NCBI RefSeq assembly: GCF_020099395.1
Contig: NZ_CP083590.1
Span: 4,898,001 to 4,962,000, forward strand
DNA from: Streptomyces mobaraensis
GTDB lineage: Bacteria; Actinomycetota; Actinomycetes; Streptomycetales; Streptomycetaceae
Length of the DNA: 64,000 nt
Direction: 5' to 3'
Shown: in pieces, positions 28,503 to 40,616 of the stretch
How positions within the stretch are numbered: the stretch's first letter is position 1
How the letters are laid out: each line of letters starts with the position of its first letter
The notes under the pieces: generated by a model
The model's database searches: none
What the model saw: the letters and a program-made list of their open reading frames with translations, nothing else
What the model was told of the DNA's origin: nothing
Program-made: the position numbers and the translations under genes

Positions 28503-28521
28503 ATAGAGAGCGCCTATCTAT
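28503..28521. promoter_or_regulatory. Candidate LysR-type operator
   Basis: ATAGA and TCTAT form perfect 5-bp inverted arms around a 9-bp spacer, midway between the divergent sdhC and LysR genes. The geometry resembles a LysR-regulator box. It lies 10 bp before the LysR start codon, consistent with autorepression plus control of sdhCAB. Confidence 0.45.
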
Positions 28522-28531
28522 CCTGGTCGCC

Positions 28532-29419
28532 GTGCAACTCCAGCAGCTTCGCTACTTCGCGACGGTGGCCGAAGTACGTCACTTCACCCGCGCCGCCGAG
28601 ACCCTCCACGTCGCCCAGCCGTCGCTCTCCCAGCAGATCCGGGCGCTGGAACGGGAATTGGGCGCCGACCTGTTCCACCGGGCGCGCGGCAACATCAAGC
28701 TGACCGACGCGGGCGAGGCGCTGCTGCCCCTCGCCCGGCGCATCCTCGCCGACACCGACACCGCGCGGCGCGAGGTCCAGGAGGTCGCCCAGCTCCGGCG
28801 CGGCCGGGTACGGCTCGGCGCGCCGCCGAGCCTGTGCGCCAGCCTGGTCCCGGACGTGCTGCGCGCCTACCACGCGCGCTATCCGGGGATCGAGCTGTTC
28901 ATCGACGAGGGCGGCTCCCGCGACCTGGTCCGCGACCTGGCCGCCGGCGCCCTCGACCTGGCCCTGATCATCACCCCGCTGGGCGTCGGCGCCCCCGCCC
29001 TGACCACCACCGAGCTGCTCCACGAGGACCTGGTCGTCGTCTCCTCCCCGTCCGCCCCGCCACCGGTCCGCCGGGCCCGGATCCGGGTGGAGGACCTGCG
29101 CGGACTGCCGATGGTGATGTTCCGGCGGGGCTACGACCTGCGCGAGATGACCATCGGGGCCTGCCGGGCGGCCGGTTTCGAGCCGTCGTTCACGGTGGAG
29201 GGCGGCGAGATGGACGCCGTCCTGGGCTTCGTCCGCGCCGGCCTCGGCGTCGCCGTCGTCCCCGGCATGGTCGCCGCCCGCTCGGGGCTGCGCGTCACCC
29301 CGTTCGACGGCGACCGGATGCGCCGGACGGTCGCGGTGGCCCACCGCAAGGACGCGCCCCCGCCGCGCGCGGCACGGGAGTTGTGGGGGGTGCTGCTGGA
29401 GCACTTGGGGGAGGCGTGA
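28532..29419 (+). CDS. LysR-family transcriptional regulator
   Basis: A 295-residue regulator. The N-terminal winged helix is classical: QLQQLRYFATVAEVRHFTRAAETLHVAQPSLSQQIRALERELGADLF in pieces from residue 1 to 48. The C-terminal substrate-binding domain (about 90-290) includes GLPMVMFRRGYDLREM and GLGVAVVPGM. GTG at 28532 fits the family start (MQLQQLRYF). Divergent from sdhCAB, which is its likely target, possibly sensing a C4-dicarboxylate or related metabolite. The effector is unknown. Confidence 0.92.
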   Translation: MQLQQLRYFATVAEVRHFTRAAETLHVAQPSLSQQIRALERELGADLFHRARGNIKLTDAGEALLPLARRILADTDTARREVQEVAQLRRGRVRLGAPPSLCASLVPDVLRAYHARYPGIELFIDEGGSRDLVRDLAAGALDLALIITPLGVGAPALTTTELLHEDLVVVSSPSAPPPVRRARIRVEDLRGLPMVMFRRGYDLREMTIGACRAAGFEPSFTVEGGEMDAVLGFVRAGLGVAVVPGMVAARSGLRVTPFDGDRMRRTVAVAHRKDAPPPRAARELWGVLLEHLGEA

Positions 29420-29492
29420 GTCGTGGACAGACCGCGCCGGGCGGGAATCGTGAACAGGCGGCGCTGAGCGGGAACCGTGAGAACAGCCCGCG

Positions 29493-29846
29493 CTAGACCG
29501 CCCCGCCGAGCCACACCCCCGCGTACGCCGCCCCCAGCCCCGCCGCCACGCTCCCCAGCACGTTCAGCACCGCCAGCCCCCGCGCCCCGTCCTCCGCCAG
29601 CCGCAGCGTCTCGTACGAGAACGTCGAGTACGTGGTCAGCGCCCCGCACAGCCCGGTGCCCAGCCCCAGCCGGACGTCCTGCGGGGCGACGGCCGTCACC
29701 ACCCCCAGCACAAGGCAGCCGACGACGTTGACCGTGAACGTCCCCCAGGGGAACACCGAATCGTGCCGCGCCTGGACGGCCCGGTCGACGAGGTAGCGCA
29801 GCGGAGCGCCGACCATGGCGCCGGCGACGACGAACAGCCAGTTCAC
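29493..29846 (-). CDS. crcB: CrcB/Fluc fluoride channel subunit
   Basis: A 117-residue four-helix membrane protein of the CrcB family. Diagnostic segments are [10 protein letters not shown], the helix-3 break [11 protein letters not shown] and [15 protein letters not shown]. CrcB proteins work as dual-topology dimers that export fluoride. It overlaps the DUF190 gene by 4 bp and belongs to a three-gene operon with a second CrcB, suggesting a heterodimer. No fluoride riboswitch was recognised upstream of the operon. Confidence 0.93.
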   Translation of the reverse strand: MNWLFVVAGAMVGAPLRYLVDRAVQARHDSVFPWGTFTVNVVGCLVLGVVTAVAPQDVRLGLGTGLCGALTTYSTFSYETLRLAEDGARGLAVLNVLGSVAAGLGAAYAGVWLGGAV

Positions 29847-30175
29847 CCCCGGTGGACCTCGACCTCGTCCAGGGTGACGAGCCCGCCGGACCCCTCGTCC
29901 AGCAGCTCGTCGACGACGGGCAGGAACGCCCGTACCCGCTCCGGCACGTCCACGATCACCACCGCCACCGGCAGGTCCTCGCTCAGCGACAGCAGCCGCG
30001 CGGTGTGCACGCGGGACGAGGCGCCGTAGCCCTCGACGCCCCGGAACACGCTGGCGCCCGCCAGCCCGGCCCGGTGGGCGCGGTGGACGAGCTCGGAGGC
30101 GAGCGGCCGGCCGTGCGCGGTGTCGGACTCGCCGAGGTACACCGTCAGCCGGAGCGCCGGGCCGCGCGGGATCAC
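29843..30175 (-). CDS. DUF190 protein between two crcB genes
   Basis: A 110-residue soluble protein of the DUF190 family ([15 protein letters not shown] opening, [21 protein letters not shown] block, [14 protein letters not shown]). The fold is ferredoxin/PII-like, and members are commonly encoded with CrcB fluoride channels, perhaps as sensors or regulators. It overlaps both crcB genes by 4 bp, so strict coupling is expected. The GTG start shares a GTGA with the upstream stop. Confidence 0.9.
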   Translation of the reverse strand: MIPRGPALRLTVYLGESDTAHGRPLASELVHRAHRAGLAGASVFRGVEGYGASSRVHTARLLSLSEDLPVAVVIVDVPERVRAFLPVVDELLDEGSGGLVTLDEVEVHRG

Positions 30176-30642
30176 CGTCGGCCTCCCCGCACCAGCCGGC
30201 GCGTCACGGCGGACGCGGCCCACACCGCGGCCAGCGCGGCGAGCGGCGTCGCGGCCAGGTACAGCAGCCCGGTCGCCGTCCGGCCGTCCGCCAGGAAGTG
30301 CCGGACGTCGACGGCGTAGGTGGAGAACGTCGTGTACCCGCCGAGCACGCCGGTGCCGAGGAAGGGGCGCAGCAGCCGGTGCGGGGAACCCCGTTCGGCG
30401 ATGGTCGCGAGCAGGACGCCGATGAGGGCGCAGCCGGTCGCGTTGACCAGGAACGTCGTCCAGGGGAAGGCGCCGTCCGGCGTCGGCCACAGCAGACCGG
30501 CCCCGTAGCGGGCCGCCGCGCCCAGTCCGCCGCCGAGGGACACCGCGGCCACGACGGGCCCCTGGCCGGGGCGGTGCCGTGCGGCGGCGGTGGCCGGGGT
30601 GGTGCCCGGGGCGGTGCCTGGGGCGGCCGGTGTCGTGCTCAC
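30172..30642 (-). CDS. crcB: CrcB/Fluc fluoride channel subunit (paralogue)
   Basis: A 156-residue CrcB-family membrane protein, longer than its partner by a 30-residue Ala/Pro/Thr-rich head. The core has [22 protein letters not shown] and [17 protein letters not shown] with four helices. It is the first gene of the operon, with a GTG start. Two dissimilar CrcB proteins probably form a heterodimeric channel of fixed topology. The 130 bp upstream has GC-rich direct repeats of a CCCGTCAG type. Confidence 0.92.
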   Translation of the reverse strand: MSTTPAAPGTAPGTTPATAAARHRPGQGPVVAAVSLGGGLGAAARYGAGLLWPTPDGAFPWTTFLVNATGCALIGVLLATIAERGSPHRLLRPFLGTGVLGGYTTFSTYAVDVRHFLADGRTATGLLYLAATPLAALAAVWAASAVTRRLVRGGRR

Positions 30643-30775
30643 CCGGTCACGCTAACGCACGGGCCGGACGGCCACCCGCCGGGCGCCGCACGGCAGGCCT
30701 CGCACGGGAGCCCCGCCCGTCAGACCCCGTCCGCCGGGCTCCGCACGTCAGGCGCCGCCCGTCAGCCCCCCTCCG

Positions 30776-32053
30776 TCAGACCCCACCCCCGGCACCCGCC
30801 TCCGGCACCGGCCGGCCCGTGACCGCCGTCAGGTACGCGTCCGCCCGGTCGGCGTCCAGCAGCCAGTCGCGGTAGCCGGCCGGGTCGGCGAAGCCGTTGA
30901 CGTAGCGGTGGGCGATCTCCGGGTGGTCCGCCGCCGCGAGCACGACGCGCCGCGCGTGGTCCGGGAGCGGGCCGAGCAGCAGGTCGCCGAAGGCGACGGC
31001 GTGCCGCGCGTGCTCCCACCAGGACGCGAACGCCCCGTACATCCAGGCGTGGTCGAACGGCCGGTCGCCGCGGTCGGTGATCGCCCGCAGGTACCGGTCG
31101 GCGCAGCGGGCCGCGCTGTTGCAGCCCTGCCCGGCCAGCGGGTCGTTGAGCACCACGGCGTCCGCCATGCCCAACACATGCGTCCCGGGCGCCACTTCCG
31201 CCACCGGATGCCGGACGACGGGGGTGACCGCGCCGGTCAGGGCGGCACCGGCGTCCGTCGGCTCGGCGTCCGCGCACAGCTCGTACTCCCACGGGACGTA
31301 CTCCCGCATCAGCTCCAGCGAGCGGGCGAGGAGCTCCGCCGGGCCCGGGGAGTCCCGCCAGCGGTCGAACGGGCCGTCCGGCACGGCCTCCCACATCAGG
31401 ATCGTGCAGGGGCCGGAGAGGGTGAGCGCCGGCAACACGAACAGCTCGCCGACGCCCGGCACGGACGTCATCCGCAGCCGGCCGGGCTCCTCCGGATGCG
31501 GGTGGACGCCGTGCAGGTAGACGACGGCGAGGGCGCGCCGCGGCCGGTCGTGGGGGCTGTGCCGGGGGTCGCGGCCGAGGACGGACCCGAGATCGCCGCG
31601 GCCGGAGGCGAGCACGGTCAGGTCGTGGGCGGCGGCGAGGCCCGGCAGGTCGTCGGCGGTCACCGGGCGGTACTCGACGCGTCCGCCGCGCTCCTCGAAC
31701 AGCTCCAGCCAGCGGGCGGTCTTCAGCCGCAGGTCCACCGACTGCGCCGGCTCGTCCAGCGTCCCGCCGAACGCGCGGAGGACCGTGCCCGGCGGTTCGG
31801 CGGTGGTCAGCCGGGCGCCGGTGATCGGGGGCGCCTCGGCGTCCCACAGGTTCAGCCCGGCCGCCCGCTCCAGCGCCCTGGCCGGGCCGAACATCTGCTG
31901 CGTCGACTGCACCCGCCCGGCGCGGATCCCGTCCGGCGTCCGGTCGGACACGAGCAGCACCTCGTGACCGGAGGATCCGCCTCCCGTCCCCAGCAGCCCC
32001 AGCGCCAGATGCAGTCCGGCCTGACCCGCCCCGACGATCGCGATCCCGCGCAT
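30776..32053 (-). CDS. StyA-like styrene/indole flavin monooxygenase
   Basis: A 425-residue two-component flavoprotein monooxygenase. RGIAIVGAGQAGLHLALGLL is the FAD-binding start of the styrene monooxygenase (StyA)/indole monooxygenase group, and RAGRVQSTQQMF plus VVLNDPLAGQGCNSAARCADRY are internal signatures. Length matches StyA. Such enzymes need a separate flavin reductase (StyB); none is adjacent, so a distant or host reductase must serve. The ATG has an excellent GGGAAGGAG ribosome binding site. Substrate unknown; epoxidation of styrene- or indole-like alkenes is the family reaction. Confidence 0.85.
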   Translation of the reverse strand: MRGIAIVGAGQAGLHLALGLLGTGGGSSGHEVLLVSDRTPDGIRAGRVQSTQQMFGPARALERAAGLNLWDAEAPPITGARLTTAEPPGTVLRAFGGTLDEPAQSVDLRLKTARWLELFEERGGRVEYRPVTADDLPGLAAAHDLTVLASGRGDLGSVLGRDPRHSPHDRPRRALAVVYLHGVHPHPEEPGRLRMTSVPGVGELFVLPALTLSGPCTILMWEAVPDGPFDRWRDSPGPAELLARSLELMREYVPWEYELCADAEPTDAGAALTGAVTPVVRHPVAEVAPGTHVLGMADAVVLNDPLAGQGCNSAARCADRYLRAITDRGDRPFDHAWMYGAFASWWEHARHAVAFGDLLLGPLPDHARRVVLAAADHPEIAHRYVNGFADPAGYRDWLLDADRADAYLTAVTGRPVPEAGAGGGV

Positions 32054-32088
32054 GGCCCGCTCCTTCCCGCCGGTCGTCCGTCCCTCCC

Positions 32089-32106
32089 TTGTACGCGTTG
32101 TACGCG
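32089..32106. promoter_or_regulatory. Direct repeat of TTGTACGCG upstream of the StyA-like gene
   Basis: Two exact adjacent copies of TTGTACGCG, followed by another GTAC at 32107-32110 and a TGTACA palindrome at 32121-32126, lie 36-73 bp upstream of the monooxygenase start. Repeated GTAC cores suggest a regulator site. No partner regulator gene lies next to it. Confidence 0.35.
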
Positions 32107-32298
32107 GTACGGGGCGCGGCTGTACAGACGTCGCACGGACGTCATGGCACCTTCCGGGGCCCGGCGGGGCCGTTCGGCGGCCGGTCACCCGTCCGCCGCA
32201 CGATTCGAAACCTTCGGGGTGATCGGACGTTGATCCGGGCTCCCGGCCGTCAGCGGCCGTGAGCTCGACCCTGTCAGACCGAACGAAGGTGTCACCCC

Positions 32299-32538
32299 AT
32301 GTCACGAATCGCCAAGGCAGCGGCCCTCACCGCCACCGTGGGCACGGCGCTCGCCGGCGTCTCCGGCACCGCCCTCGCCGACTCGAACGCCAAGGGGGCG
32401 GCCGTCGGCTCCCCGGGCGTCGTCTCGGGCAACGTCATCCAGATCCCGATCCACCTCCCCATCAACCTCTGCGGTAACACCATCGACATCGTCGGGCTGC
32501 TCAACTCGACCAACGGCAACGTCTGCGTCAACGACTGA
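32299..32538 (+). CDS. Short chaplin
   Basis: A 79-residue secreted protein: signal peptide to about residue 27 (TALADS), then one chaplin domain (GSPGVVSGNVIQIPIHLPIN, then LCGNTIDIVGLLN, ending NVCVND). The two cysteines (about 58 and 76) form the characteristic disulfide of the amyloid-forming hydrophobic proteins that coat aerial hyphae. There is no LAxTG sorting signal, so it is a secreted short chaplin of the ChpD-H class. The N.C.VND end is typical. The presence of a chaplin is strong evidence for a Streptomyces or close relative. Confidence 0.93.
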   Translation: MSRIAKAAALTATVGTALAGVSGTALADSNAKGAAVGSPGVVSGNVIQIPIHLPINLCGNTIDIVGLLNSTNGNVCVND

Positions 32539-32574
32539 CGCACCGCACCCCGACGACACCGGGCGCGTCCGCGC

Positions 32575-32604
32575 CGGGCCTCCGCTCCGCACGGCGGAGG
32601 GCCC
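32575..32604 (+). terminator. Hairpin downstream of the chaplin gene
   Basis: GGGCC-TCCGC pairs with GCGGAGGGCCC across a 6-8 base loop, 37 bp past the chaplin stop. There is no T-run, as is usual for Streptomyces terminators. It lies between convergent genes. Confidence 0.45.
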
Positions 32605-32679
32605 GCCGGGCCGGCGCCCGTTCGTGGCGCCCCCGACGCGGTCGGCGGGCGCCACGCCGTTTTCAGGAGCACGCCGTTT

Positions 32680-33408
32680 TCAGGAGACGGTGGTCCGGTC
32701 GTCCTCGATTTCCTTTGTGGTCCCTCCCGTCGCGGCACCGGCCGGCGCCGGGACGGCGATGGCCGTGACGACGAGGCCCTCGCCCGCCGCCCAGCGCCCC
32801 TCGAAGCCGTCCAGCCGGTGGCCGCCGACCACCGGACCCGGCACCAGCAGCCGGGCCGTGAACGTCCCGGCGTCCGGATCGACGGCCAGCTCGGCCTCGT
32901 CGAAGTCCAGCTCCAGGCCGGTCAGCGGGTACCACGCCTTGAAGACGCTCTCCTTGGCGCTGAACAGCAGCCGTTCCCAGTGCACGTCCGGCCGGCGGGC
33001 CGCCAGGTCGGCGAGCCACTCGCGTTCGGACGGCAGCGAGACCATGTCGAGGACGCCGTCCGGGAGCGGTCCGTTCGGCTCGGCGTCTATCCCGAGCGAC
33101 GCGGCGTCGGCGGCCCGCGCGACGGCGGCGCCCCGGAAGCCCTGACAGTGCGTCATGCTGCCCACCACCCCGTCTGGCCAGCCCGGCGCGCCCCGCTTGC
33201 CGGGCAGCAGCGGACCGGGCGGGAGGCCCAGCCGGCCGAGGGCGGCGCGGGCGCACACCCGGACGGTGGCGAACTCGTGCAGGCGCTTGGGGACGGCGCG
33301 GGCGACATGGGCGGCCTCCTCGGGGAAGAGGAGGCTCACCGGGTCGTCCGGGGCGTCGGTGAAGGCGTGTTCGGTGACGGCCCAGGAGGGCAGGATCGCG
33401 GCGATCAC
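32680..33408 (-). CDS. 4'-phosphopantetheinyl transferase (Sfp/EntD type)
   Basis: A 242-residue enzyme that loads the phosphopantetheine arm of coenzyme A onto carrier proteins of NRPS, PKS or siderophore systems. The signature motifs are GIDAEPN and FSAKESVFKAWYP, with SMTHCQGFRGAAVA before them. The GTG start overlaps the upstream metallophosphoesterase by 4 bp, an arrangement repeatedly seen in Streptomyces. No carrier protein gene is in the window, so it probably serves clusters elsewhere. Confidence 0.93.
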   Translation of the reverse strand: MIAAILPSWAVTEHAFTDAPDDPVSLLFPEEAAHVARAVPKRLHEFATVRVCARAALGRLGLPPGPLLPGKRGAPGWPDGVVGSMTHCQGFRGAAVARAADAASLGIDAEPNGPLPDGVLDMVSLPSEREWLADLAARRPDVHWERLLFSAKESVFKAWYPLTGLELDFDEAELAVDPDAGTFTARLLVPGPVVGGHRLDGFEGRWAAGEGLVVTAIAVPAPAGAATGGTTKEIEDDRTTVS

Positions 33409-34301
33409 CAGACGGCTCCCGGCTCGTCGACGGGCTGGGGCAGGATCTGCCGGAGCGGCTCGCGGGGCGGCCGGGGCCGCCACTCGCGCGGGTAGCCGAC
33501 CGACACCTCCTCGAAGCGGACCCCGTCGTACCGGGTCACGCGCGGGATGTGCAGGTGCCCGTAGACCGCGGCGGCGGCCCGGAAGCGGACGTGCCAGTCG
33601 GCGGTGAGCTCGGTGCCGCACCACTGGGCGAAGTCCGGGTAGCGCAGGATCCGGGTGGGTTCGCGGACCAGTGGCCAGTGGCTGACGAGCACCGTCCGCA
33701 TACCGGGGTCGACCTCCGCCAGCCGGCGCTCGGTGTAGGCGACGCGCGCCCGGCACCAGTCGTCGCGGGTGGCGTACGGGTCGGGGTGCAGGAAGTGCTC
33801 GTCGGTGCAGACGACGCCCGCCTCGTAGGCCCGGCGCAGCGACTCCTCCTTGGTGTCGGCGCCGGGGACGCGGAAGGTGTAGTCGTAGAGGGTGAACAGC
33901 GGCGCGACGGCCACCGGGCCGCCGTCGCCCTCCCACACCGGGTAGGGGTCCTCGGGCGTGGCGACGCCGAGTTCGCGGCAGAGCTCCACCAGGCGCAGGT
34001 AGCGCTTCTCGCCGCGCAGGTCGCAGGGGTCCTTGGGCGGGGTCCACAGCTCGTGGTTGCCGGGCGCCCAGATCACCTTGGCGAAGCGGCCGGCGAGCAG
34101 CCGGAGCGCCCACTCGACGTCGTCGTACCGCTCGGCGACGTCGCCGGCGACGATCAACCAGTCGTCGTCGTGGGTGGGGCGCAGGGTCTCGGTGAGGGCG
34201 CGGTTCTCGGAGTGGGCGATGTGGAGGTCGCTGACGGCGAGCAGTCTTCCGGCCGGGTGGGGCGCGGGTTGCGGGGGAGGCACGGCTTGCGGGTGGGGCA
34301 C
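33405..34301 (-). CDS. Calcineurin-like metallophosphoesterase
   Basis: A 298-residue phosphoesterase with all five metal motifs in order: VSDLHIAHS, GDVAE, GNHE, VSHWPL and GHLH. The GTG start at 34301 has AAAGGA eight bases upstream; longer readings enter the repeat region. It overlaps the PPTase gene by 4 bp. A link to phosphopantetheine or CoA turnover is possible but inferred from coupling only. Confidence 0.88.
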   Translation of the reverse strand: MPHPQAVPPPQPAPHPAGRLLAVSDLHIAHSENRALTETLRPTHDDDWLIVAGDVAERYDDVEWALRLLAGRFAKVIWAPGNHELWTPPKDPCDLRGEKRYLRLVELCRELGVATPEDPYPVWEGDGGPVAVAPLFTLYDYTFRVPGADTKEESLRRAYEAGVVCTDEHFLHPDPYATRDDWCRARVAYTERRLAEVDPGMRTVLVSHWPLVREPTRILRYPDFAQWCGTELTADWHVRFRAAAAVYGHLHIPRVTRYDGVRFEEVSVGYPREWRPRPPREPLRQILPQPVDEPGAVW

Positions 34302-34657
34302 GGCTGGGTCCTTTGCGGTTTTTTCTTCGTTCCGTCGTTCCGTCGTTCCGTCGTGCTGTCGGTCCGTTGTTCCGTCGTCCGTTGTACTCGTGTGTTCCGT
34401 CGCGCTCGTGAACTGCTCGTCGGCACGCGGCCGGTGACGGCCGTTCCGTCGTTCCAGGCCCGCGTCCCGCGCCCGGCCCCTCACGCTAATACGGCGGTCC
34501 GGCCGGACGGAACCCCTGTTCGGGACGGTAGGGGCGGGTGGGGCGCGGGACGGCAGGGGCGCGTGGTCCCCGGGCGGAGGCGGGACGGCGAGGGTGCGCC
34601 GAGGGGGTAATACACGGGCGATTACGGGGCCCGGCGCGCGTGGCCGATGATGGGGGC
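34302..34657. other. Intergenic region between divergent phosphoesterase and kinase genes
   Basis: This 356-bp region contains the octamer repeat at 34328-34375 and, near 34605, an AT-richer GGTAATACAC segment that may be part of the kinase promoter. No gene is supported. Confidence 0.45.
34328..34375. repeat. Degenerate 8-bp tandem repeat (CGTTCCGT x 6)
   Basis: Three exact copies of CGTTCCGT are followed by three variants (CGTGCTGT, CGGTCCGT, TGTTCCGT) in perfect 8-bp register, just upstream of the metallophosphoesterase start. Confidence 0.85.
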
Positions 34658-36487
34658 ATGACCAACGACGGGGGAAGGGCGCATCAGCCCACCAGTTACG
34701 ACCTGCGGCCGCCGGCCCCGGCCTGGCCGAACCCGTATGCGGACCCGGCGGCGCCGCCGGTGACACAGGACCCGGCCGCGATGGCCGTCGCGCCCGGCGC
34801 GGCCGCCGACGTGGCCCCCGGCGGGACGGGACCGGTCGGGGGGCCGGGGATGGCGGCGGGTTCGGGGTCGGCGATGGATTCGGGTGCGGCAGCCGGTCCG
34901 GGGCCGGCGATGGGTCCGGGTACGGCCGGGGGCTCGGTGACGGCCGCGGGTCCGGGGACGGCTGTGGGGGAGCCGGGCGCCGGCCGCCGGGTGGGCGGGC
35001 GGTACCTGCTCCGGTCGCGGCTGGGCCACGGCGGCATGGGAACGGTGTGGCGGGCGCACGACGAGGTCGTGGACCGCGAGGTCGCCGTCAAGGAGCCGCG
35101 CGTCCCGGACCACCTGCCGGAGTCCATGCGGCAGACCATCCACCTGCGGATGCAGCGCGAGGCCCGCGCCGCCGCCCGCGTCGCGCACCCCTCCGTCGTC
35201 GCCGTGCACGACGTGGTGGTGGAGGACGGCCGACCCTGGATCGTCATGGAGCTGGTCAAGGGGCAGTCGCTGGGCGGCCGGCTGAACGAGGGGACGCTGG
35301 ACGCCCGCGAGGCCGCCCGCGTCGGCCTCGCCGTGCTGGGCGCGCTGGAGGCGGCGCACGAGGCGGGAGTGCTGCACCGGGACGTCAAGCCGGACAACGT
35401 CCTGCTCGGGCGGCACGACCGGGTCGTGCTCACCGACTTCGGCATCGCGCAGATCGAGGGCGAGCAGGGCCTCACCGAGACCGGCGGCTTCATCGGCTCA
35501 CCCGAGTTCGTCGCCCCGGAACGGGCGTTGGGACAGCGGCCCGGGCCCGCGTCCGACCTGTGGTCGCTGGGCGTCGTCCTGTACGCGGCCGTCGAGGGCA
35601 TGTCCCCGTTCCGCCGCTCCAACACGCAGGCGACGATGCAGGCCGTCCTCTCCGCGGAACCGCCGCGTCCGACCCGGGGGCCGGCCGTCTTCACCGACAT
35701 CGTGATGCGCCTGCTGCGGAAGGAGCCGTCCGCCCGGCCGACGACGTCCGAGGTGCGCGCGGCTCTGGAGGAGGTCGCGCGCCCGGCGCCCGTGGCGCCC
35801 GCGTCGGCGGCGCCGACGCCGGCGGTGACCGGCAGCCGGTGGATCCCGCCGGTGCTGCACCACAAGCGGAAGACGCAGTGGTCCCTGGGCGTCGGGGTCG
35901 TCGTGGTGGGCGCGGCCGTCGCGCTGTTCGCCATCAACCCGTTCGGGTACGGGCCGGCGACGCCGCTGCACTGGAAGGTCGTCGACGAGCCGGAGATCGT
36001 CAAGGCGTCGCTGGCGGTGCCGGAGGACTACGTCAAGGAGATCAAGCCCGACGAGCACTGGGTGCTCTTCAACGACCCCGGCGGGGTCTACCGCATCTCG
36101 CTGTTCACCGAGAGCGACCCGCCCGCCGGCTCCTCCGACGCGTCAGACAAGACCAAGCAGGTCGACTCGGCGCGCGGCGAGGCCGCCAAGCGCAAGGCGG
36201 ACTTCGAAAAGGGCAACTTGTCCGGGATCACGGAGGCCAAGTCGTCGATCGACTCCGCGCCCTCCTTCGACGGCCTCGATTCGGTGGAGATGACGACCGT
36301 CTACCGGAAGTCCGGCTCCGGTGACAACGATCCCAAGGCCGTCCGCCGCACCCGCGTCATCGTCAACAAGGCGAAGGACACCGCCTGGTACTTCGAGGTG
36401 ACGATGCCGGAGAAGGGCAAGGCGCGGGCGGACGGCGACAAGCTGTACAAGGAAGCCCTGCGGTACCTCAAGCTCAAGGAGAAGTGA
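34658..36487 (+). CDS. Membrane Ser/Thr protein kinase (PknB-like)
   Basis: A 609-residue receptor-type kinase. A 105-residue Gly/Ala/Pro-rich head precedes the kinase domain (about 110-370): GHGGMGTVWRAHD glycine loop, VAVKEPR lysine, HRDVKPDNVLL catalytic loop, DFGIAQ metal motif. One transmembrane helix (about 408-427, WSLGVGVVVVGAAVALFAI) leads to a 180-residue extracellular domain rich in charged residues, without PASTA repeats. The ATG at 34658 is chosen over an upstream in-frame start because GGGGG lies just before it. The extracellular ligand is unknown. Confidence 0.92.
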   Translation: MTNDGGRAHQPTSYDLRPPAPAWPNPYADPAAPPVTQDPAAMAVAPGAAADVAPGGTGPVGGPGMAAGSGSAMDSGAAAGPGPAMGPGTAGGSVTAAGPGTAVGEPGAGRRVGGRYLLRSRLGHGGMGTVWRAHDEVVDREVAVKEPRVPDHLPESMRQTIHLRMQREARAAARVAHPSVVAVHDVVVEDGRPWIVMELVKGQSLGGRLNEGTLDAREAARVGLAVLGALEAAHEAGVLHRDVKPDNVLLGRHDRVVLTDFGIAQIEGEQGLTETGGFIGSPEFVAPERALGQRPGPASDLWSLGVVLYAAVEGMSPFRRSNTQATMQAVLSAEPPRPTRGPAVFTDIVMRLLRKEPSARPTTSEVRAALEEVARPAPVAPASAAPTPAVTGSRWIPPVLHHKRKTQWSLGVGVVVVGAAVALFAINPFGYGPATPLHWKVVDEPEIVKASLAVPEDYVKEIKPDEHWVLFNDPGGVYRISLFTESDPPAGSSDASDKTKQVDSARGEAAKRKADFEKGNLSGITEAKSSIDSAPSFDGLDSVEMTTVYRKSGSGDNDPKAVRRTRVIVNKAKDTAWYFEVTMPEKGKARADGDKLYKEALRYLKLKEK

Positions 36488-36519
36488 GGCCGAGGTTCCG
36501 CTTTCGTTCTCGCATCCGC

Positions 36520-37367
36520 TCAGGCGCTCCCTCCCGCCGTGCGCCACGCGTGGGCCGCGGCCCGTTCCACCGCGCCGGCCAGCAGCTCGGCGTCGGCCGG
36601 TGAGCGGCCCGGCGGCGGGCCCAGCCGGCGCAGCCTGCGGGCGGGGTCGGCGGGCGGCTGGGGGTGCAGGGGGACGGCGGTGAGGTCGCCGCCGGTGAAG
36701 TAGGAGTCGTCGGCGGGCAGTTCGGCGGCGGCGATGGTCTCGGGGGCGGCGGACGCGTCGGCGGTGCCGCCGGACCGGGCGGCCCGCAGTTCGGTCAGCA
36801 GCCTCTCCCGGCCGCGCCCGCGCAGGGCGGGCAGTAGGAAGGGGTTGTCCTGGAGGGCGTCGGCGAAGGTGTAGTGGACGGCGGCACCGTGGGAACACGG
36901 GTCACCGCTGTCCCGGCAGTCGCAGTGGCAGGAAAGCTCGCCGCGCCGGGGGAAGAGGGCGAGCCCGGCTTTGCCGAAGGTGGCGTCGATGTCCTCGGGC
37001 ATCCGGCCTTCGAGCAGGGACGCCGCGTGCCGGAGCTGCCCGGCCAGCACCCGGACGCCGGCCGTCCACTCGCCGTCGCCGAAGACCGGGAGCCGCAGCG
37101 TCACCTCGTAACTCGTCTTGGCCAGTTCCACCCGGGCGGTGACCTCGCCCGGGCGGACCGTCAGGCCCTGGACCGCGCCCTGGCGGGCCAGCGTACGGCC
37201 GCGCGGGAGGCGGGGGTTGGGGTAGGTGGCGCCCAGCGACTCCAGGGCGCGGATCCAGCGCCTGCTCCACCAGGTGCCGCCCGGGGCGGCCGGTTTCTCG
37301 CGGCCGGCCGGCTTCCCCCGGGTGGCGGGCTTTTCGTGGGTGTGTGTGGCGCGGCGCGTGGCGGTGC

Positions 37368-37371
<4 letters not shown>
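36520..37371 (-). CDS. SWIM zinc finger protein
   Basis: A 283-residue protein with a SWIM-type zinc finger (CHCDCRDSGDPCSH, about residues 147-160) in the middle, after a basic head and a WWSRRWIRALESLG segment that opens this actinobacterial family. SWIM domains bind DNA or protein. It is coupled by a 4-bp overlap to the SNF2-family helicase upstream, and the two are probably functional partners in DNA repair or chromatin-like remodelling. Confidence 0.9.

Positions 37372-40616
<3,245 letters not shown>

Noticed and set aside
30643..30775. Fluoride riboswitch upstream of the crcB operon
   Set aside because: The conserved riboswitch core was not recognisable; the region holds only GC-rich direct repeats.
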